Source: Frankiales bacterium (lineage in GTDB: Bacteria > Actinomycetota > Actinomycetes > Mycobacteriales > SCTD01). From it: 6,892 nucleotides of DNA. The DNA is taken from contig JAODNF010000368.1 of the NCBI GenBank assembly GCA_025464915.1, positions 1 to 6,892 of the forward strand, in the 5' to 3' direction. A model generated the notes under the pieces. The model did not search any database and was not told where the DNA came from. It was given only the letters and a program-made list of their open reading frames with translations. The translations under genes were made by a program, and so were the position numbers. Shown piece after piece: positions 5,428-6,892 of this stretch. The first letter of the stretch is position 1; each line of letters begins with the position of its first letter.

Positions 5428-6892
5428 CTACTGGTTCTGGCGCGGGAGCGTGTTCGAGCGGAGGTCGACCTCTGCGGCGGCGTCATCGCGTCGGCGAAGC
5501 CACTGCGCGACTTCCAGCGCCGGCATTGGGCGTGCGTGCAGGTAGCCCTGGACTTCGTCCACCCCGAGCTCGCAGAGCAGCTGGCCCTGATCCACGTGCT
5601 CAACGCCTTCCGCGACGACCTTGAGACCGAGCGTGTGCGCGATGTCGACGACGGCCCGCACCACCGCTCGGTCGCCGGCCTCATGAGCGATGTCGTCGAC
5701 GAAGCCCTTGTCGATCTTCACTTCGTCGACGGGTAGGCCCTTGAGATAGGTGAGGGACGAGTAGCCCGTCCCGAAATCGTCGACGGAGATCTTGACTCCG
5801 AGGGCCCGCATCTCAGCGAGGCGCTGCTTTGCCAGAACCGGGTCGGCGACAACGACGCCTTCGGTCAGCTCGAGGGTCAGCAGGTCTGGCGAGATGTTGA
5901 TCGAGGTCAGAATGGCGGCAACCTCCGTGACGAAGGTCGGGTCGAGGATCGTGTCAGCGCTGACGTTCACCGCGACTCCGATGCGTCCGGCGCGCCGCTG
6001 CCAACCCTTGCAAGCTGTAAGGGCCTGGCGCAGAACGGACGAGGTCAGCGGTCCCATCAGGCCCGCCGCCTCCGCGAGCGGCACGAACTCGGCCGGCGAG
6101 ATCGCGCCGAGCGCAGGGTGCGTCCAACGGGCTAGCGCCTCTACGCCGGTGACCCGGACGCCGTCGGCAGAGAGCTTGGGCTGGAACGCGACGCCGATAG
6201 CGCCGGAAGCCAGCGCCTCGCGGAGCGCCATGACGACAGCCAGCCGCCGATGGCCTTCGACCTCGTAGACGGGCTCCCAGACCACTGGCCCCCCATGGGC
6301 GTGGCGGGCACCGAACATTGCGGTCTCTGCTCGTCGAATCAGGGTCGCCGCGTCCCCACCGTGCTCGGGTGCCGTGACACAACCGACCGAAAGTCGGATG
6401 TGGGTACCGACCGGCCCGAGCTGTGCGCCGCCCTCGACCTGCGCACGCACGCCCAGACCGAACATGGCAGCGTCCGCGCCGACCTGCGCGGCCCGGACGA
6501 CGACGGCGAAGCGTCCCCCACCGATGCGACCGATCAACGCGTCCGCGTTGGAGATGCGAAGGCGTCGGGTTACCTCGATGAGGAGCTCATCACCCACCTC
6601 GTGACCCAGGGTGTCGTTGACCTCTCGAAAGGAGTCAACAGCCACAGCCGCAACGACCAGCTCGGTCCCGCCCTCAGCGAGAAGAGCGTCGATCTGGCGG
6701 CACGTCTCGTTGAGATTGGGCAGTTTCGTGAGCGGGTCCGTCGTAGCCGCGAGCGCGAGTTCCTTCGCGAGCTGGCCTCTCTCGAAGGCTTTCGCGAGTT
6801 CCGCCGCCACCGTCTCGACCATGCGGACGTCTCGGAGGGCGAACTTGCGGACGTTGCCCATCCTTTGGCGCACCGTGAGCAGTCCCATGAGC
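5428..6892 (-). CDS. GGDEF-EAL protein, probable c-di-GMP phosphodiesterase (N-terminus outside window)
   Basis: At least 486 residues are encoded (numbered from an internal Met at 6888); the frame stays open to the window edge, so the N-terminus lies beyond. Residues 1-40 (GLLTVRQR ... FALRDVRMVETVAAELAKAFERGQL) look like the end of a GAF sensory domain. A GGDEF domain follows (about 45-205): TDPLTKLPN, DSFREVNDTLGHEVGDELL, but the signature is GGGRF (123-127) instead of GGDEF, so cyclase activity is unlikely. The EAL domain (about 215-465) keeps the expected catalytic set: Glu250 in VEALARW, Asn308 in VNVSA, Glu340 and Glu343 in LELTE, Asp370-Asp371 in DDFGTG, Lys391 in KID, Glu427 in AEGVE and Gln447 in VQGYLHARPMP. 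The protein should therefore hydrolyse c-di-GMP to pGpG, with the degenerate GGDEF perhaps binding GTP as a regulator. It faces the other genes and shares no operon with them in the window. Confidence 0.92.
   Translation of the reverse strand, partial: LMGLLTVRQRMGNVRKFALRDVRMVETVAAELAKAFERGQLAKELALAATTDPLTKLPNLNETCRQIDALLAEGGTELVVAAVAVDSFREVNDTLGHEVGDELLIEVTRRLRISNADALIGRIGGGRFAVVVRAAQVGADAAMFGLGVRAQVEGGAQLGPVGTHIRLSVGCVTAPEHGGDAATLIRRAETAMFGARHAHGGPVVWEPVYEVEGHRRLAVVMALREALASGAIGVAFQPKLSADGVRVTGVEALARWTHPALGAISPAEFVPLAEAAGLMGPLTSSVLRQALTACKGWQRRAGRIGVAVNVSADTILDPTFVTEVAAILTSINISPDLLTLELTEGVVVADPVLAKQRLAEMRALGVKISVDDFGTGYSSLTYLKGLPVDEVKIDKGFVDDIAHEAGDRAVVRAVVDIAHTLGLKVVAEGVEHVDQGQLLCELGVDEVQGYLHARPMPALEVAQWLRRRDDAAAEVDLRSNTLPRQNQ

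Noticed and set aside
5238..5684. A 148-codon - strand frame with a QPQPPVVKPQPPVV C-terminus
   Set aside because: Most of it is out of frame with the EAL gene, and the Pro/Val repeat is only the reverse complement of the TTGGWG codons; it has no support of its own.

Overview
The window reads as a chromosomal segment of a high-GC Gram-positive (actinobacterial) genome. The coding regions are GC-rich with a strong G/C bias at third positions, GTG starts are frequent, two promoter-like regions carry the actinobacterial -10 hexamer TAGGCT, and the gene order mazG - eno - ftsB/divIC-like - DUF501 - ppx follows the conserved block known from Mycobacterium tuberculosis (mazG, eno Rv1023, Rv1024, Rv1025, ppx2 Rv1026), here without an lpqU-type gene between mazG and eno. 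I cannot place the genus from the sequence alone.

Region 1 (1-4022, + strand) is core housekeeping. It holds the end of a MazG nucleotide pyrophosphohydrolase, enolase with a plausible promoter of its own, a bitopic FtsB/DivIC-type divisome protein, a DUF501 protein, a Ppx/GppA phosphatase and a small single-domain cupin. From ftsB to the cupin, each stop codon overlaps the next start in a GTGA quartet, so the four genes are probably one translationally coupled operon, perhaps transcribed together with eno. The set touches glycolysis, septation, and polyphosphate or (p)ppGpp turnover.

Region 2 (4023-4920) begins with a hairpin behind the cupin, then a perfect 8-bp-arm inverted repeat over the promoter of a family-5 (UdgB-type) uracil-DNA glycosylase. 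The promoter lies so close that the mRNA is predicted to be leaderless.

Region 3 (4921-5427) is a 507-base interval without a conventional gene. It is bracketed by two strong hairpins (5028-5064 and 5355-5400) that share the 10-mer TGGTGCTACA in or at the loop. Between them lie a less GC-rich promoter-like stretch, several short palindromes, and a very small ORF with an excellent ribosome-binding site, encoding MKTTGGWGFTTGGWG, a tandem TTGGWG repeat. This is the most unusual part of the window.

Region 4 (5428-6892, - strand) is the C-terminal part of a GAF(?)-GGDEF-EAL protein that runs off the right edge. Its GGDEF motif is degenerate (GGGRF), while its EAL active-site residues look intact, which suggests a c-di-GMP phosphodiesterase.
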